Source: Hyphomicrobiales bacterium
GTDB taxonomy: Bacteria; Pseudomonadota; Alphaproteobacteria; Rhizobiales; Aestuariivirgaceae
Direction of reading: 5' to 3'
Assembly: GCA_025359045.1 (NCBI GenBank)
Contig: JANYHN010000050.1
Span: forward strand, 1 to 53,790
Length of the DNA: 53,790 bases
Part shown: one piece after another, positions 51,577-53,790 of the stretch
How positions within the stretch are numbered: the stretch's first letter is position 1
Layout of the letters: every line of letters starts with the position of its first letter
Program-made: the position numbers and the translations under genes
Notes under the pieces: generated by a model
The model's input: only the letters and a program-made list of their open reading frames with translations
Database searches by the model: none
Told to the model about the DNA's origin: nothing

Positions 51577-51786
51577 TTGAAGCCAGAAGAATTAGCCAAG
51601 CTCACCAAATATTTTCGTGAGAAGTTCAATAACCCCGCCATCATCGCCAAAGCCCGTCCGCAGAAAAAGGATTCAGGCGAGGTTTATTTGGGTGATGAAT
51701 TTCTGGGGGTGATTTACCGCGACGAGGAAGATGGCGAGCTTTCGTATAATTTTTCCATGGCCATACTTGAGATGGATCTGGAGTAG
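51577..51786 (+). CDS. DUF3126 family protein
   Basis: A 69-residue protein. The start TTG 51577 gives the family N-terminus MKPEEL and has GGAG eight bases upstream; a GTG at 51568 is also open. The sequence (FREKFNNPAIIAKARPQKKDSGEVYLGDEFLGVIYRDEEDGELSYNFSMAILEMDLE) is typical of DUF3126, a short cytosolic protein of unknown function that often follows cysE in Rhizobiales, as it does here with a 39-base gap. Confidence 0.88.
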   Translation: MKPEELAKLTKYFREKFNNPAIIAKARPQKKDSGEVYLGDEFLGVIYRDEEDGELSYNFSMAILEMDLE

Positions 51787-51864
51787 TTAACTCTAATCTG
51801 GTGCCAGTATAAGCTTGGCCCCTGCGTTGCAATCCTTGACCAATAGTAAACTGCTTGTGCCGAA

Positions 51865-52203
51865 ATGGCACAGGCTTGCTATTGGGGAATCGTATTGGCT
51901 GCTCAACACATCGCTTATCTGTTTGCCGTTGCCACAGGCATTGTTTCGTCTGGGGCGATTGGCAGTTTGTGGGCCATGGCATCTGGGGAAGCGCCGAGCT
52001 TTAAATTGCTGGCCGATGATGATTTTTTGATCCCGATCAAGGTACCTGTCGTTATCCTCAGCGCGCCAACCACATTAATGATAGATGCGTGTTGGTGGTT
52101 GATTGAGCGACCCTTGGTCGGGCTATTGATGTTGCTCGCTGGATTGGGCTGGAGCTTTGTTCAGGGTGTGTTTATCCTGACGCATGTGTTTGGCGTCACC
52201 TGA
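51865..52203 (+). CDS. Hypothetical membrane protein
   Basis: A 112-residue protein with three likely membrane helices (about 7-28, 56-78 and 84-108). The start ATG 51865 lacks a clear ribosome site. It begins MAQACYWGIVLAAQHIAYLF and ends SFVQGVFILTHVFGVT. I do not recognise a family. It stands between DUF3126 and the gamma carbonic anhydrase gene with nine bases to the latter, so it is likely co-transcribed. Confidence 0.65.
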   Translation: MAQACYWGIVLAAQHIAYLFAVATGIVSSGAIGSLWAMASGEAPSFKLLADDDFLIPIKVPVVILSAPTTLMIDACWWLIERPLVGLLMLLAGLGWSFVQGVFILTHVFGVT

Positions 52204-52212
52204 GGCAGCAAT

Positions 52213-52737
52213 ATGACAATCTATCGTTTGGACAGCATTCACCCGGAACTGGCGAATGAAAGCTGGGTCGCACCTTCAGCTGATGTAATGGGACGGGTTC
52301 GTTTGAAGCATTTGGCCAGTGTTTGGTTTGGCGCGGTGCTGCGCGGCGATAATGAATGGATCGAAGTGGGCGAGGGCAGTAATGTACAAGATGGCTGTGT
52401 GCTGCATTCCGATATAGGCGCTCCCCTGACCATTGGCAAAAATTGCACCATCGGCCATAAAGCTATTTTGCATAGCTGCATCATCGGCGATAATTCACTG
52501 GTGGGCATGGGCGCTTGCATTATGAACCATGCAGTGATTGGCAAGAACTGCCTGATCGGCGCTTATGCTTTGGTGCCCCAGCGCAAAATTATTCCCGACA
52601 ATTCTCTGGTGCTAGGCGCGCCCGGCAAAATTGCGCGCGTGCTTACAGATGGAGAAGCCGAAGGTTTAGTCAAGTCTGCCCAAGGCTATGTGCGCAATTG
52701 GCAGCGCTTCAAGGCTGGCCTCGCACCCACTTCATAA
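52213..52737 (+). CDS. Gamma-class carbonic anhydrase family protein
   Basis: A 174-residue left-handed beta-helix protein. Zinc ligands His65, His82 and His87 (CVLHSD, IGHKAILHSC) have the spacing of gamma carbonic anhydrases. Related proteins (CaiE/PaaY/YrdA) often lack carbonic anhydrase activity or act as thioesterases, so the activity here is uncertain. The hexapeptide repeats continue through ACIMNHAVIGKNCLIGAYALVPQRKIIPDNSLVLGAPGKIARVL. Confidence 0.9.
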   Translation: MTIYRLDSIHPELANESWVAPSADVMGRVRLKHLASVWFGAVLRGDNEWIEVGEGSNVQDGCVLHSDIGAPLTIGKNCTIGHKAILHSCIIGDNSLVGMGACIMNHAVIGKNCLIGAYALVPQRKIIPDNSLVLGAPGKIARVLTDGEAEGLVKSAQGYVRNWQRFKAGLAPTS

Positions 52738-52773
52738 AAAAAGAAGCCGACACAGGGTGGGATCTGTGTCGGC
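52736..52773 (-). terminator. Intrinsic terminator of the BTLCP gene
   Basis: GCCGACACAG and CTGTGTCGGC (52746-52755 and 52764-52773) form a perfect ten-base stem with an eight-base loop. On the minus strand it is followed by TTCTTTTTTT, so it terminates the BTLCP gene at 52840. It is also close to the end of the plus-strand carbonic anhydrase gene and may partly serve it. Confidence 0.85.
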
Positions 52774-52839
52774 TCCAGGAAGCCCGGCAGCTTGGGGGAT
52801 GGGGACGCCGGCCGGACCTAACTTTAATTCATTCGCAAA

Positions 52840-53490
52840 TCACTTGCTTTGGCTTGAGACCAAAACCTGCGGTGTATTGTGTTGCAGGCTGACCCATTTT
52901 TTTGGATCAAGCTGTGATTGGCGTTTAAGAAATTTGTAACCCGTGTCTTTCCAACTGAGGATTTCATTGCGACGGTTGTCGAGTATGTAATCGCCCTTGT
53001 CAGTCATCACAGTAAGAATTGCGTGGCCTTCGCCGTTTTCATCAAAAACAACGGTGATCAAAAGTTCGTCTGCAGAAAAGCCCAGGCCTTGCAGATAGCG
53101 TTTTTTCAGCAACACATAATCTTCGCAATCACCAGCGGAGACTGGATAGGTCCAGAAATCGGGGACGCCGTAGAGTTCCATATCGCCAACCGGCTTGATC
53201 TTGGTATTAACATAGGTGTTCACTTGATTGAGTTGGTCGAAGCGCTCAGCGCTCATAGCGACGCGCTCAACTTTGCCGCCTTTGAACTGGCATTCCAGTT
53301 CGCCGCGGGCACAAAAGTTGACGTAGCCAATAGGCGCTGGTGTGCCATCATATTCTTTGGCGAAATTTGACAAAGTGAGTTCGCCCTTAGCGCTGGGAGG
53401 CGTTACCTGCAGTACCTTTGCACTGTATGCAGGACCGATCAGAAGCGTTGCTCCTAAAAGCGCAGTCCCCACTGCTGTGATGAATTTCAT
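52840..53490 (-). CDS. Transglutaminase-like cysteine peptidase (BTLCP)
   Basis: A 216-residue exported protein of the bacterial transglutaminase-like cysteine proteinase family (DUF920). A signal peptide (MKFITAVGTALLGATLLIGPAYSAK) precedes the domain, with catalytic Cys122 (AGDCEDYVLLKKRYL), His156 (GEGHAILTV) and Asp171 (YILDNRRNEI). Members include LapG, which cleaves large surface adhesins under c-di-GMP control; no LapD or adhesin gene is seen here, so the target is unknown. The gene is followed by its own terminator. Confidence 0.92.
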   Translation of the reverse strand: MKFITAVGTALLGATLLIGPAYSAKVLQVTPPSAKGELTLSNFAKEYDGTPAPIGYVNFCARGELECQFKGGKVERVAMSAERFDQLNQVNTYVNTKIKPVGDMELYGVPDFWTYPVSAGDCEDYVLLKKRYLQGLGFSADELLITVVFDENGEGHAILTVMTDKGDYILDNRRNEILSWKDTGYKFLKRQSQLDPKKWVSLQHNTPQVLVSSQSK

Positions 53491-53688
53491 TTTGACGACC
53501 CACTTCTTTTTTTATTGTGGGGTCATCATAACAAAGCCACATTTAGGCCGGGTTGGTTTTGGTGATACAAGTCTATGTAAATGCTAGGTAATTTGTTTTA
53601 ATGTTGTTAACCATATGAGATTTTCCGGGGAGGGCTTGCACTTCACGATAACGCCTGTTATTCACCGCGAACTTGCGCAATTTGGCAT

Positions 53689-53773
53689 GCGGTCATGGCG
53701 GAATTGGTAGACGCACTACCTTGAGGTGGTAACGGGGAAACTCGTGGAGGTTCGAGTCCTCTTGGCCGCACCA
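53689..53773 (+). tRNA. tRNA-Leu(GAG)
   Basis: An 85-nt class II tRNA. Acceptor GCGGTCA pairs with TGGCCGC (one G-T wobble); CCA is encoded at 53771-53773. The anticodon loop TTGAGGT gives anticodon GAG. A long variable arm (CGGGGAAACTCG region) and the T arm GGAGG-TTCGAGT-CCTCT are present. The stem at the base of the anticodon arm has one C-A mismatch. Confidence 0.95.
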
Positions 53774-53790
53774 ATCTTTTGTTTACGCAA

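Noticed and set aside
53689..53773. Integrated element at tRNA-Leu(GAG)
   Set aside because: No integrase and no repeat of the tRNA 3' end inside the window; the flank to the right is not available.
1..53790. CRISPR array, insertion sequence or prophage
   Set aside because: No regularly spaced repeats, transposase, integrase or phage structural genes were seen.

Overview
The window looks like chromosomal DNA from an alphaproteobacterium, most likely of the order Hyphomicrobiales (Rhizobiales). The grounds are the purC / purS-purQ / purL / bolA / grxD gene order with a divergent ATPase-inhibitor zeta (DUF1476) gene, SlyX ending in PPPPHY, DUF992, DUF2585, DUF3126, DUF3307 and BTLCP-type proteins, HWE-type kinases, and a small Rhizobiales-style palindromic repeat. 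I cannot name a genus. Base composition is moderate (near 50% G+C in the samples I counted) and most genes are tightly packed with ATGA overlaps. There is no CRISPR array, rRNA, insertion sequence or phage gene.

Layout. 1-0.95 kb: rpsD with terminator, then slyX. 0.94-13.7 kb (minus strand): purC, purS, purQ, purL, a methyltransferase, DUF992, bolA, a 40-aa membrane peptide, grxD, a glutathione transferase, two transporters, and a DUF1800/DUF1501 pair. Two small reading frames and two strong hairpins sit between purQ and purL. 13.9-17.6 kb (plus): ATPase inhibitor zeta, HpcH/HpaI aldolase, nicotinate phosphoribosyltransferase family, L,D-transpeptidase, SDR. 17.6-19.3 kb: an AT-rich TPR gene trapped between the complete SDR gene and a second, diverged copy of the SDR 3' end. 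19.3-22.6 kb: lipoprotein, metallophosphoesterase, GcvA-like LysR regulator, a divergent 45-aa peptide gene, about 0.54 kb of apparently noncoding DNA, and a secreted protein.

22.6-32.1 kb: a nine-gene minus-strand operon. It contains a dehydrocarnitine-type beta-keto acid cleavage enzyme, an L-carnitine-type dehydrogenase, an acyl-CoA dehydrogenase, a CaiD-like hydratase and an ADP-forming-type acyl-CoA synthetase. Together these could take gamma-butyrobetaine or crotonobetaine through carnitine towards glycine betaine. A copper/topaquinone amine oxidase with an unusual cofactor-site residue is part of the same operon, which suggests a wider or different substrate. Substrate and role are inferred, not shown.

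32.2-46.5 kb: a Cys-rich duplicated secreted protein, DUF2585, DUF4864, a split XdhC plus MoeA/MocA fusion (molybdoenzyme maturation without a visible molybdoenzyme), GNAT, radC, map, a CinA-like protein, a hybrid histidine kinase, a xanthine/guanine-type phosphoribosyltransferase, a FecR / CHASE2 adenylate cyclase pair, DUF3307, and a membrane cyclic-nucleotide-binding protein that may read the cyclase's product. 46.6-53.8 kb: tRNA-Leu(UAA), a GAF/HWE-type kinase, a YcaQ-type glycosylase, a zinc-finger protein, an alpha/beta hydrolase, a tautomerase, cysE, DUF3126, a gamma carbonic anhydrase, a BTLCP protease and tRNA-Leu(GAG).

The observations I rank highest are the synonymous-only duplicated SDR tail bracketing the TPR gene, the carnitine-like operon with its amine oxidase, and the local cyclic-nucleotide module.
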